Of a stretch of 64,000 nt of DNA, positions 18,061 to 27,049 are shown one piece after another. Each line of letters starts with the position of its first letter. Within the stretch, counting starts at the first letter, position 1. The stretch comes from Bdellovibrionales bacterium (GTDB taxonomy: Bacteria > Bdellovibrionota > UBA1018): positions 62,001-126,000 of the forward strand of contig CANCQK010000004.1 of NCBI GenBank assembly GCA_947380295.1. Reading direction: 5' to 3'. The position numbers and the translations under genes were made by a program. The notes below the pieces were generated by a model. It searched no databases. It was not told the origin of the DNA and was given only the letters and a program-made list of their open reading frames with translations.

Positions 18061-19765
18061 AAAGACTTGCTGAAGCCGAATTTTTGGCCTCGTTAGCGAT
18101 GGTTCGACTGGGCTCATCGTGTGAGTAAAGTTTGATATACCAAAAATAGTTTCTTAGAATCGATGAAACATATTCACGAGTCTCTCGTGCCGGAAGCAGG
18201 TCAATGAAGAGGAGTCTGTTGCTGATGGGATAGCGGGCTTTCCATTGTCGGATTCGTCCGGGGCCCGCATTGTAAGCTGCGAGCGCTAGTTCGATCGATC
18301 CTCTTTCGCTGTCAACCAAACGATTGATGTATTTACTGCCGATTCGAATATTGGTTGCGGGTTCCCAGAGTTGTTGGATGCTGACCCGTTTGTCATAGGT
18401 GCGTGCAGTGGGGAGTTGGAGTTGCATCAAGCCCATAGCCCGCGCGGGACTGGCGGCGTTTGGATCGAATGCGCTTTCTTGTCGAATGATTGAGAGTGTG
18501 AAGAATCGATCCAAATGGGATTGGACTTCAGGGACATATTCTAAGAATTGAGTCGGGTACAGGATCTCTAGAGTGGGTCGTGAAATGAGACTTGGGTTCT
18601 CACGGAATGCAGATGCCATGAATCGGAAATTTTCGGAGTACACCCCAGCTCTTTTTAGCAGAATCGCCCAATAGAGTCTGAACTGTGGGGCTTCCTTGAG
18701 TGCTTCCTCTTGATAGGTAAAAAGTAATGAGCGTGCGGATCGCTTATCGCCTCGACTGAGCAGGTATTCAATTGCTGCTGTGCTAGCGCCGAGGTCGGAG
18801 TTCGAAACAGGACGGAAGAAGACCTCTGGGTCTTGGGCTTGTTTCCACTGGAGATCACTTCCAAATTTGCTCGAATGCATGAGTAAGCTATGGAAACTGA
18901 GTGGATATTCGTGAGTCACCCAGGCTCGGAGCTGAGCTTTAAGAACCTCATTCTTGTTCTGGACGGCGCAGTAGTACCGCCAGTATCCAACCCTCATTCG
19001 ATAGTCCGAGGCATGGGGCAGATCTGGAATCTTCGAGAGAATAGTCTCTGCTTCGTCATAGCGGGCTTGCCAAATTTTGAAAAGACCCAGGCGGTATCCT
19101 GCTGTCACAGCTCCCTGGTCATTTCCGCAGCTGAGGGCCATTTGGTAAAGTGCTTCAGCCTTAGTTCGATAGACGGGGTTTGGGAATGCAGATTCGAGTT
19201 TTAGACCGACGCCAAAAAGAAGAGAGCTAGAAATACATTGCGAGCGTTTTAAAATGAGGTCTGCCGTATTAAGCGCGGACTGTGGAGACCGAATCGTGTT
19301 TAAGATCGGTTGAACCTCGGGTTCAGTGCGTCCAGCAAGAGCTGCCCAGTGTTGACTCTTCCATGCAGTGAGGGCTTGAGCGGAGGTTAAACGTGATGCA
19401 ACGCCAGATGAGGCAGGCAGTGATGCTAGGCCGAGTTCCTTGGCTTTGATCTTTCCTTCTTTGATAAAAAAGGGACAAAAGGGCGACGAGCTGTGAATAG
19501 GGATAGTGCGGCAACGATCAATCCAAGTTTTCTGACGTTCTTGGGGCATTTCATTGTTTTTAAACTCAGACCAGTACTGATACTGTTGTTCGATTTCAAT
19601 GCGGCCGTTAATGCCGAGCGTTAGGCCAGTTAAACTTTCATTTTTGTAAATCTCAGAAAAGCGAAGTGAAGTCGGCGACTCCATTGCTGCAGTTGGCCAA
19701 AGTGAGGTCAAGGGCGCAAGGAGCCAGAGTGGATATCGAGATCGAGCGCGCGAGGGTTTACTCAT
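18011..19765 (-). CDS. Soluble lytic murein transglycosylase, Slt70-like
   Basis: Cleaves peptidoglycan glycan strands in the periplasm to give 1,6-anhydro ends. An N-terminal signal sequence (YPLWLLAPLTSLWPTAA) is followed by a long helical, TPR-like superhelix region. The C-terminal goose-lysozyme-like SLT domain has IIRQESAFDPNA with the catalytic Glu, ARAMGLMQL, the long Y-D-K-R...N-I-R-I-G-S-K-Y block and ALAAYNAGPGR. Length 584 residues fits Slt70-type enzymes. The start ATG at 19765 has only a weak ribosome site (AAGAAC). It overlaps the end of the metallophosphoesterase gene in convergent orientation. Confidence 0.92.
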   Translation of the reverse strand: MSKPSRARSRYPLWLLAPLTSLWPTAAMESPTSLRFSEIYKNESLTGLTLGINGRIEIEQQYQYWSEFKNNEMPQERQKTWIDRCRTIPIHSSSPFCPFFIKEGKIKAKELGLASLPASSGVASRLTSAQALTAWKSQHWAALAGRTEPEVQPILNTIRSPQSALNTADLILKRSQCISSSLLFGVGLKLESAFPNPVYRTKAEALYQMALSCGNDQGAVTAGYRLGLFKIWQARYDEAETILSKIPDLPHASDYRMRVGYWRYYCAVQNKNEVLKAQLRAWVTHEYPLSFHSLLMHSSKFGSDLQWKQAQDPEVFFRPVSNSDLGASTAAIEYLLSRGDKRSARSLLFTYQEEALKEAPQFRLYWAILLKRAGVYSENFRFMASAFRENPSLISRPTLEILYPTQFLEYVPEVQSHLDRFFTLSIIRQESAFDPNAASPARAMGLMQLQLPTARTYDKRVSIQQLWEPATNIRIGSKYINRLVDSERGSIELALAAYNAGPGRIRQWKARYPISNRLLFIDLLPARETREYVSSILRNYFWYIKLYSHDEPSRTIANEAKNSASASLFREGLEPYLRSMTSSQ

Positions 19766-19899
19766 TGAAGTTCTTTTCGGTTCTTTTGCCGCGACTCTTA
19801 ACTAAATTTTCCCCAAATAAGTGCTGGATATCTTTTTAGAAATGCTATTTTGATTGAAGGTGAATCATAAAGAACGATGACTTAGACAAGGGATATTCT

Positions 19900-22359
19900 A
19901 TGAATCGGCTTCAAGATGATGTTCAGGGTATTTCCATGAGATCCGTGGGTTTAACTTCGGAAGAGGCTCTCAGGAGATTCTCAGAGGTAGGCCCCAATGA
20001 AATCAAAAAGGAAACAAAGGCATCTCCCCTGATTTTGTTGTTGGATCAGTTTCGTCAAGGTCCAATTCTCCTCCTTTTGTGCGCCTGTGGTGCCTCGCTC
20101 TTTTTGGGTGAAGCGATTGATGCAATTGCGATTGGACTCATCGTAGTGATTAACGCACTTGTGGGCTTTATTCAGGAATACCGAGCTGAAAAGGCAATTA
20201 TGGCACTGAGAGCACTCGAGGCGCCTCGAGCACGTGTTGTTCGAGATGGTTACTCTAAAGCGATTGATTCGCGAGAGATTGTGCCAGGGGATCTAGTGGT
20301 CCTGGAGGCCGGAGATTCAATTCCAGCAGATGTTCAGCTCATCACAGCTCATTCAGTGTCGACCCATGAAGCAGCCTTAACGGGTGAGAGCACGCCAGTT
20401 GAAAAAAAAATCTTTTCTCCGGGAGACGTCCTCCACTTGGCTGAGCGGAGCGGTGAGGCTTTTCTTGGGACATCAGTTCTGACAGGTTCAGCCACCGGTT
20501 TGGTGATTGCAACCGGGATGAACACGGAGCTTGGAAAAGTGGCTCACCTGTTGCAAACGACACAGCGCGAATTGACCCCGCTTCAAAAAGAGATGAATCG
20601 GGTTGGTAAATCCTTGGTGCGACTCAGTCTGGTCGCCGTCTTATTGGTTGCTGTCGTTGGCTGGATCCGGGGTATCGGATGGCTCGATCTTGTTCTTTCT
20701 TCTGTTACTCTTGCAGTTGCCGCAGTTCCTGAGGGGCTCCCTGCCATGGTGACCATTGCTCTTGCTCTAGGAGTTAGACGGATGTCTGCTCGGCATGTCT
20801 TGGTGCGGAAACTCCCGGTGGTCGAAGCTTTGGGTTCAGTCTCCGTACTGTGTACTGATAAGACGGGGACTCTGACTACTGGGCGAATGGAGGTCAGGGA
20901 ACTTTGGGGCGCTGATCAAAAGGAGATTTTATTTCAGGGTGCAGCCTGCAGCGAGGCGGAGCTTACTCAGGATGAAAGGTCGGGTACCGGCGACCCTACG
21001 GAGATTGCCATTTTGCAAGAGGCCTTGAAAATGGGAATTCGTAAATCCTCAATCGAAGCCCAGATTCCGAGGAGATTAGTACACCCATTTGACTCTGATC
21101 GAAAACGAATGTCCATCTTTCGTTCGGATGACACGCTTTACTGCAAGGGTGCTCCGGAATCGATTTTTTCTCTCTGTTCAGCTTTAGATCCGGCTATTCA
21201 CGACGCTTATGCGGGGATGTTAAAAAAAGGTTTGAGAGTGCTCGCTGTAGCTACTGGAAAAAGCGAGCAGGAGCAAGATTTGATTCTATCTGGATTGGTT
21301 GGAATCGCCGACCCGCCGAGACCCGAAGTTGTTGATGCAATTTCAGAAGCAACTAAAGCGGGCATTCGAACTGTAATGATTACGGGGGATCACCCGATCA
21401 CTGCTCGATCAATAGCTGAAGAGCTTGGTATCATTAGTTCTGAACAAAAAAATGTTTCTGAGTTGATCTATGCACGAGCAACTCCTCAGGACAAGATTGA
21501 TATCGTGAAGCGATTCAAAAGTCGGGGGGCTATCGTGGGCATGACTGGAGATGGCGTAAACGATGCCCCAGCCCTGAAAGAGGCCCACGTTGGGATTGCC
21601 ATGGGAAAAAGTGGAACTGAAGTGGCCCGAGAAGCTTCGGATATGATTCTGACTGATGATCACTTCGCGAGCATTATTGCGGCAGTTCGAGAGGGTAGAG
21701 GAATTTACGCCAACATCCGCAAAGCCTTGGTCTACTTGCTCACTGGCAATGTTGCTGAGATTTTTGTGATGCTAGGTGGTTTAACCTTAGGTTTACCATT
21801 GCCTCTTGTTCCTATTCATCTCCTTTGGATTAATCTTGTGACGGATGGCTTACCAGCACTGGCCTTGAGTATGGACCCAGTTTCTGATGATGTCATGCTT
21901 GAGCCTCCTCGTGATCCTCGAGAGCCTATGCTGGGTAAGAAGCAGTGGTTGAGAATGGGAACTGTAGGTATTCTTGAAGGAACAGTTGTGCTTTCTGCTT
22001 TTGCCTGGGCACTTGGACCAGGGAGCAGTGCTGTCGACAAGGATCCAACGTTGACCGCAAGAACATTCGCTTTTAATGTACTTATTATCAGTCAAATTCT
22101 ACGCTCCTGGGGTGCTCGGAGTTCCATCCGACTCCCTTGGCAGATTGGGCTTTTCTCGAACTTACCCTTACTGAACGTAATTATTTTGACCCTGCTCTCA
22201 CAGATTGGGCTTCTCTACTTTGATTTGACACAGAAGATCTTTCAGCTAGCCTCACTCTCTGATCGACGTATTGTACTTGCATTTTTTTTAGGTTGCATCG
22301 TTCCGTCGGTAGTTGAAACTGTCAAGTTGATTCAGCTGAGACGAAATGAGATGGTTTAA
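19900..22359 (+). CDS. Ca2+-type P-ATPase (P2A)
   Basis: Inner-membrane ATP-driven cation pump, 819 residues. Visible signatures: the actuator-domain TGESTPVEKK, the phosphorylation site CTDKTGTLT, the hinge GMTGDGVNDAPALKEAHVGI, and MITGDHPITARSIAEELGI. Ion-site residues match the SERCA/PMR1 class: VAAVPEGLPAMV in M4, GNVAEIF in M5 and WINLVTDGLPALAL in M6. These favour Ca2+ (or Mn2+) export rather than heavy metals or K+. About ten hydrophobic segments are present. It stands alone between the transglycosylase and a secreted beta-propeller protein, with no regulator nearby. Confidence 0.93.
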   Translation: MNRLQDDVQGISMRSVGLTSEEALRRFSEVGPNEIKKETKASPLILLLDQFRQGPILLLLCACGASLFLGEAIDAIAIGLIVVINALVGFIQEYRAEKAIMALRALEAPRARVVRDGYSKAIDSREIVPGDLVVLEAGDSIPADVQLITAHSVSTHEAALTGESTPVEKKIFSPGDVLHLAERSGEAFLGTSVLTGSATGLVIATGMNTELGKVAHLLQTTQRELTPLQKEMNRVGKSLVRLSLVAVLLVAVVGWIRGIGWLDLVLSSVTLAVAAVPEGLPAMVTIALALGVRRMSARHVLVRKLPVVEALGSVSVLCTDKTGTLTTGRMEVRELWGADQKEILFQGAACSEAELTQDERSGTGDPTEIAILQEALKMGIRKSSIEAQIPRRLVHPFDSDRKRMSIFRSDDTLYCKGAPESIFSLCSALDPAIHDAYAGMLKKGLRVLAVATGKSEQEQDLILSGLVGIADPPRPEVVDAISEATKAGIRTVMITGDHPITARSIAEELGIISSEQKNVSELIYARATPQDKIDIVKRFKSRGAIVGMTGDGVNDAPALKEAHVGIAMGKSGTEVAREASDMILTDDHFASIIAAVREGRGIYANIRKALVYLLTGNVAEIFVMLGGLTLGLPLPLVPIHLLWINLVTDGLPALALSMDPVSDDVMLEPPRDPREPMLGKKQWLRMGTVGILEGTVVLSAFAWALGPGSSAVDKDPTLTARTFAFNVLIISQILRSWGARSSIRLPWQIGLFSNLPLLNVIILTLLSQIGLLYFDLTQKIFQLASLSDRRIVLAFFLGCIVPSVVETVKLIQLRRNEMV

Positions 22360-22417
22360 TTAGATAATTAAAAAATGATAATTTGAATTATAATTGACTC
22401 GTGCTAGCTTTATTCAT

Positions 22418-23431
22418 GTGAAATTAAGAATAAAAATAGCTATTTTTTTCATCAGTTTTTTAAACTTAAATCTGGCTAACTCGGCTGATGAATTTGCTTC
22501 TCAAATCGATTGTCGGGATGGAGTTGAGCAGGTTTCAAGTCGAGTCATCAATTCCCGGTCTTTTTATTCTGAAAGTCCATTGGTGCATCAAGGGGATTTT
22601 TACCAGGTCGAGTTCAGTCAGGATCGTGTGATTCGAATTCGAGATGGATTAAAAACAGAGTTTTGGCAGAGTCCGGGCTGCGGACCTGCAGCCGTGACAC
22701 CTTACTTAACGGGCTTTCTGGTTGCTTGTTACTCTTCAAATCAGCTCATCTTAATCTCGGATCGAGGGCAACTCACTCGAGTCTGGGAATCTCCTCGCTT
22801 GAGTAACTCACCTATGACTCCTAATGACTTTGTGAAAGACGAATGGGGTGGGGTTTATTTTACTTCGTCTGGCGAGTTTAATGTGGCGCCAGAAATTCCG
22901 GTGGATGGTCGCGTTTATTACTTGAATCGATCTGGGGTGATTGATGAAGTGGCCTCTGGGATTCATTATTCAAATGGGATCGCTCTGAGTTCAGATGGTA
23001 GCTCTCTTCTCGTTTCTGAACATTTCCAGAATCGTATTTTAAAATACCGTGTGGTTCAACCCGGTAGGCTGACAAGAACCTTCGACATTTTTGCCGATTT
23101 AGGCGTTCTTTTTCCGATTCAAAATTCTCATGATTCAGCCTATTTGGGGCCAGACGGTATGCGCCAGGATCAGGGGGTCATCTTTGTAGCTCAGTATGCT
23201 GGTTCGCGAATTCTCAAACTCAGCGAATCTGGAATTCCGATTGGCGTGATCGAACTGAGGTCTCAGTTTCCCAACACGACCAACGTTTGGGTGGATGGTG
23301 ATCATCTCTATTTGTCTGCAGTTCGCGATGACTCTCATTTGGGATCGAATTCAGTCTATCCAGCAGTGGTCGTTCGCATCGAGGACTCGAGGTTAAGAGA
23401 ACGGGCTCATTTGGTTTGCGAATTAGATTAG
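22418..23431 (+). CDS. Secreted SMP-30/gluconolactonase-like beta-propeller
   Basis: A signal peptide (MKLRIKIAIFFISFLNLNLANS) if translation starts at GTG 22418. A TTG at 22394 would add eight residues; neither has a strong ribosome site. The mature part shows propeller-type repeats with D-G/S-D-G turns, such as GIALSSDGSSLLVSEHFQNR and LGPDGMRQDQGVIFVAQYAG, followed by a H-L-Y-L-S-A-V-R blade. This layout (YSNGIALS..LLVSE...NRI..Y) resembles strictosidine synthase/SMP-30 proteins, which bind a divalent metal and often hydrolyse lactones or esters. Substrate not identifiable. The short gap to the alcohol dehydrogenase gene (35 bases) suggests they may be transcribed together. Confidence 0.7.
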   Translation: MKLRIKIAIFFISFLNLNLANSADEFASQIDCRDGVEQVSSRVINSRSFYSESPLVHQGDFYQVEFSQDRVIRIRDGLKTEFWQSPGCGPAAVTPYLTGFLVACYSSNQLILISDRGQLTRVWESPRLSNSPMTPNDFVKDEWGGVYFTSSGEFNVAPEIPVDGRVYYLNRSGVIDEVASGIHYSNGIALSSDGSSLLVSEHFQNRILKYRVVQPGRLTRTFDIFADLGVLFPIQNSHDSAYLGPDGMRQDQGVIFVAQYAGSRILKLSESGIPIGVIELRSQFPNTTNVWVDGDHLYLSAVRDDSHLGSNSVYPAVVVRIEDSRLRERAHLVCELD

Positions 23432-23465
23432 CATGGACTATGAACAATGACAGAGGGAAACACTC

Positions 23466-24515
23466 ATGATTCAAGTTCAAGCTTATGCTGCCCATTCTGT
23501 TAAAGAACCGTTGGCTCCTTATCAGTTTCAAAGAAGAGAACCAGGGTTGAATGATGTTTTGATTGATATCCATTATTGTGGCGTCTGCCACTCCGATATT
23601 CATCAAGCCAGAGATGAATGGGGCGGGGCTACATTCCCCATGGTTCCAGGACATGAGATTGTCGGTGTCGTGAGTCGGGTCGGTTCTAACGTGACCAAAT
23701 TTAAGGCGGGCGATCGCGTCGGCGTTGGCTGCATGGTGGATTCGTGTCGCGAGTGCTCCAGTTGCAAAGAAGGTTTGGAGCAGTACTGCGAACCAGGTGC
23801 AAACTTTACCTACAATAGCCTAGAAAAAGATGGAAAAACGGCTACTCAAGGTGGCTATTCTACTCAGATTGTTGTTGATGAGAAATTTACCCTCATGATC
23901 CCTGCTAACCTGCCTCTGGATGCCGCTGCACCGTTGCTTTGCGCAGGGATCACTACTTACTCACCTTTGAGACACTGGAAGGTGGGTCCTGGAAAAAAAG
24001 TCGCAATTTTGGGTCTCGGCGGTCTCGGTCATATGGCTGTGAAACTGGCGAGTGCGATGGGTGCGGAGGTGACAGTCCTCAGTCACACAATGAAAAAGCA
24101 GGCTGATGCCCAGCGGTTCGGCGCCCATCACTATTATGCGACATCAGATGCCGATACTTTTACCAAACTTCAAAGAAGTTTTGACCTGATTATTAATACG
24201 GTCTCCGTCGATTTGGACTGGAACGGGTATGTGAACCTGCTTAAACGAGATGGTTCGTTCGTTCTTTTAGGTGTCCCTGAGAAACTGGTCCCGATGGCAG
24301 CATTTCCTCTCATTGGCGGACGCCGCAGCGTAGCCGGATCACTCATTGGCGGCATTGCCGAGACTCAAGAAATGCTCGAATTTTGCGGTAAGCACGGCAT
24401 CTCGTCAGATATCGAACTGATTCCGATTCAAAAAATCAATGAGGCATTCGAGCGAATCGTTCGCAGCGATGTGCGATATCGTTTTGTGATTGATGTTCAG
24501 TCCCTGCGGAAGTGA
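23466..24515 (+). CDS. Zinc NAD(P)-dependent alcohol dehydrogenase (CAD/YahK type)
   Basis: Cytoplasmic medium-chain dehydrogenase reducing aldehydes or oxidising alcohols. The catalytic zinc ligands are in CGVCHSDIH and PGHEIVGVV. The structural zinc cysteines are in [15 protein letters not shown], and the nucleotide-binding fold in [20 protein letters not shown]. The residue pattern after the second beta strand (V-L-S-H-T) has Ser rather than Asp, favouring NADPH, as in the cinnamyl-alcohol dehydrogenase/YahK group. Length 349 is typical. GAGGG lies eight bases before the ATG. The physiological substrate cannot be read from the sequence. Confidence 0.93.
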   Translation: MIQVQAYAAHSVKEPLAPYQFQRREPGLNDVLIDIHYCGVCHSDIHQARDEWGGATFPMVPGHEIVGVVSRVGSNVTKFKAGDRVGVGCMVDSCRECSSCKEGLEQYCEPGANFTYNSLEKDGKTATQGGYSTQIVVDEKFTLMIPANLPLDAAAPLLCAGITTYSPLRHWKVGPGKKVAILGLGGLGHMAVKLASAMGAEVTVLSHTMKKQADAQRFGAHHYYATSDADTFTKLQRSFDLIINTVSVDLDWNGYVNLLKRDGSFVLLGVPEKLVPMAAFPLIGGRRSVAGSLIGGIAETQEMLEFCGKHGISSDIELIPIQKINEAFERIVRSDVRYRFVIDVQSLRK

Positions 24516-24661
24516 TTTGTAAGTCTGATCGGAATATGAAAGTTCTATTCCTGATTAGCTACGTTGCATTTTGACGCCTTTGCTACCGAGCTGCTCTATG
24601 CTGGCAAGCTTTGTGCAGCCTCTATGTTTCATTCCAAATCCCCGTTTTGAGGAGAATGAGC

Positions 24662-27049
24662 ATGGGCGAACTCTTAGTCTGTTGGTTCAGTGATCAGCGG
24701 GGTGAGGATCTGAGGCGGCTCGGTGGAAAAAACGCTTCACTGTCAAAAATGATTCGTGGTTTGATGGGGCGAGGGGTGAATGTACCGAGTGGCTTTGCCA
24801 CGACCGCTGAAGCCTATCGACAGTTTCTGCGTCACAATCAATTAGATCAAGAAATTGCTGAGACCATCCACCTTTACCGCGATGGAAAGAAAACGTTGCG
24901 TGAGGCGGGAAGTCAAATTCGGGAACGAATTCAACGAAGTAAAATGCAGCCTGAGCTTGAGCGAGAATTGAAAGCTTCGTTTCAGGCGTTGAGAGATCTC
25001 TCGAGTGGAGCCGAGTTCAGTGTGGCCGTGAGGAGTAGTGCCACCGCTGAAGACCTGCCCGAGGCGAGTTTTGCTGGTCAGTTAGAGTCGTTCCTCAATA
25101 TCAGTACTCCTCTGTGCCTCATTCAGTCTTGTATCAACTGCTATGCATCGTTGTTCACGGACCGTGCGATTTCTTATCGGGAGGATCAAGGATTTGGAAG
25201 CCTCGATATTGCCGTGTCAGTGGGCGTTCAGAAAATGATTCGCTCCGACTTGGCTTGTGCTGGCGTGATGTTTTCTCTCGATACGGAGACTGGTTTTCAA
25301 AAAGTCGTCGTCATTAATAGCTCTTGGGGGCTAGGCGAGTCAGTCGTCCAAGGGATGGTCAATCCTGATGAGTATATCGTATTTAAGCCGCACTTGAAGA
25401 TGCCTAAAATCAATCCAGTGATTGAGAAGGTCCTCGGGTCTAAGGAAAAAAAAGTGATCTATGCTGGCGAGGATCGAACCCAGCAGATGGAGGCCAGCCA
25501 AGCTGAACAAAATAGATTCACCCTTTCGGATGCTGACGCGAGACAACTTGGGCTTTGGGCGGTCGAGATTGAGAGCTTCTATGGACGCCCCATGGATATG
25601 GAGTGGGCCAAAGATGGCCCAAACGGGCCGCTTTATATCGTCCAAGCGCGTCCCGAGACGATCTATGCAGGTAAGGTGAATCAGCCTTTTACTCGATATC
25701 GCCTAGAGGGAGCGGGTGAAGTCCTGGTCCGTGGTACTGCCTTAGGCAGCAAAATTGCGACTGGTCGGGCGAGGGTGCTTTCCGGGCCCAGTGAAATTGA
25801 ACAGGTGCAGGCCGGTGACGTGCTCGTGGTCTCAAAGACTGATCCCGATTGGGTGCCGATCATGAGAAAAGCGGCTGCGATTGTGACCGAGCAGGGGGGG
25901 CGAACATCCCATGCCGCAATCGTCAGCCGAGAGCTGGGAGTCCCAGCGATCATTGGCGCGGCGGGAGCAAGAGAAAAAATTAAAGATGGAATGGAAGTTA
26001 CTGTCTCCTGTGCAGAAGGAGAGACTGGATCCGTTTATCGGGGCTGTCTCAGGTTTTCGGAGCGGACTGTTTCATTGTTGGGTTTGCCTCAAACCAAAAC
26101 CCAAATCATGATCAATGTCGCGAGTCCAAGTGATGCATTTCGCTGGTGGCGCCTTCCGGTATCGGGGATCGGCTTGGCTAGAATCGAGTTTTTGATTACC
26201 CAGTCCATCCAGATCCATCCGATGGCATTGATTCATCCTGAGAGGGTTCAAAGTATCGAGGAGCGTCGAAAAATTGATGAGATGACTCGAGGATATTCAG
26301 AACTCTCTCATTTTTTTGTTGATCAGCTAGCAATGGGGATCGCTAAAATCGCTGCTTCGCAGTACCCAAATCCCGCGATCGTTCGCTTCAGTGATTTCAA
26401 GACCAATGAGTACGCTGATCTCCTCGGTGGAAGAGCCTTTGAGCCCAAGGAGGAAAACCCGATGATCGGTTTTCGGGGAGCCTCTCGGTACTATGACGAA
26501 CGGTATCGAGAAGGATTCGCACTGGAATGCCAGGCGCTGATGAAAGCTAGGGCTGAGTTTGGAATGACTAATATCATTCCGATGATCCCATTCTGTAGAA
26601 CGCCCGAAGAGGCTGATCGGGTCCTTGCCGTAATGGAAGAAAATGGGCTCAAGCGCGGAGATCAGGGGCTTCAGATTTACGTGATGGCTGAGATTCCGTC
26701 TAATTTTTTGCTGGTTGCCGACTATTCGCAACGGTTCGATGGATTTTCAATTGGCAGTAATGATCTCACTCAATTGGTCTTGGGTGTTGATCGAGATTCA
26801 GAGATTCTAAAAGGTCTTTTTGATGAAAGGCATCCCGCCGTAAAGCGCGCTATTTCTATCTTGATTAACGACGCTCACGCGCAGTCAAAAAAAGTAGGGA
26901 TCTGCGGTCAAGCTCCAAGCGACTACCCTGGATTTGCAGAGTTTTTGGTGGAGCAAGGAATTGATTCAATTTCTCTTAATCCAGATTGTGTGATCGATGT
27001 CATTCAAAGGGTTTACGAAAAGGAGTCTGGCAAAGCCAAGTGTGCATGA
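24662..27049 (+). CDS. ppsA: Phosphoenolpyruvate synthase
   Basis: Pyruvate, water dikinase: makes PEP from pyruvate with ATP giving AMP and phosphate, the entry to gluconeogenesis. N-terminal ATP-grasp motif LGGKNASLSKM, VRSSATAEDLPEASFAGQ at ~125-145, the phosphohistidine loop GGRTSHAAIVSRELG, and the C-terminal PEP-binding barrel with GSNDLTQLVLGVDRD and GICGQAPSD. About 795 residues, as expected. ATG 24662 is chosen because GAGGAG is seven bases before it; the ATG at 24656 is too close to it. Its 3' end overlaps the start of the fatty acyl-AMP ligase fusion by 53 bases. Confidence 0.95.
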   Translation: MGELLVCWFSDQRGEDLRRLGGKNASLSKMIRGLMGRGVNVPSGFATTAEAYRQFLRHNQLDQEIAETIHLYRDGKKTLREAGSQIRERIQRSKMQPELERELKASFQALRDLSSGAEFSVAVRSSATAEDLPEASFAGQLESFLNISTPLCLIQSCINCYASLFTDRAISYREDQGFGSLDIAVSVGVQKMIRSDLACAGVMFSLDTETGFQKVVVINSSWGLGESVVQGMVNPDEYIVFKPHLKMPKINPVIEKVLGSKEKKVIYAGEDRTQQMEASQAEQNRFTLSDADARQLGLWAVEIESFYGRPMDMEWAKDGPNGPLYIVQARPETIYAGKVNQPFTRYRLEGAGEVLVRGTALGSKIATGRARVLSGPSEIEQVQAGDVLVVSKTDPDWVPIMRKAAAIVTEQGGRTSHAAIVSRELGVPAIIGAAGAREKIKDGMEVTVSCAEGETGSVYRGCLRFSERTVSLLGLPQTKTQIMINVASPSDAFRWWRLPVSGIGLARIEFLITQSIQIHPMALIHPERVQSIEERRKIDEMTRGYSELSHFFVDQLAMGIAKIAASQYPNPAIVRFSDFKTNEYADLLGGRAFEPKEENPMIGFRGASRYYDERYREGFALECQALMKARAEFGMTNIIPMIPFCRTPEEADRVLAVMEENGLKRGDQGLQIYVMAEIPSNFLLVADYSQRFDGFSIGSNDLTQLVLGVDRDSEILKGLFDERHPAVKRAISILINDAHAQSKKVGICGQAPSDYPGFAEFLVEQGIDSISLNPDCVIDVIQRVYEKESGKAKCA

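Noticed and set aside
23220..23654. 144-codon - strand frame across the propeller and dehydrogenase genes
   Set aside because: Antisense to two real genes and contains no recognisable domain.
24531..24551. GGAATA/TATTCC inverted repeat after the alcohol dehydrogenase gene
   Set aside because: Only six base pairs with a nine-base loop and no T-run; too weak to call a terminator.
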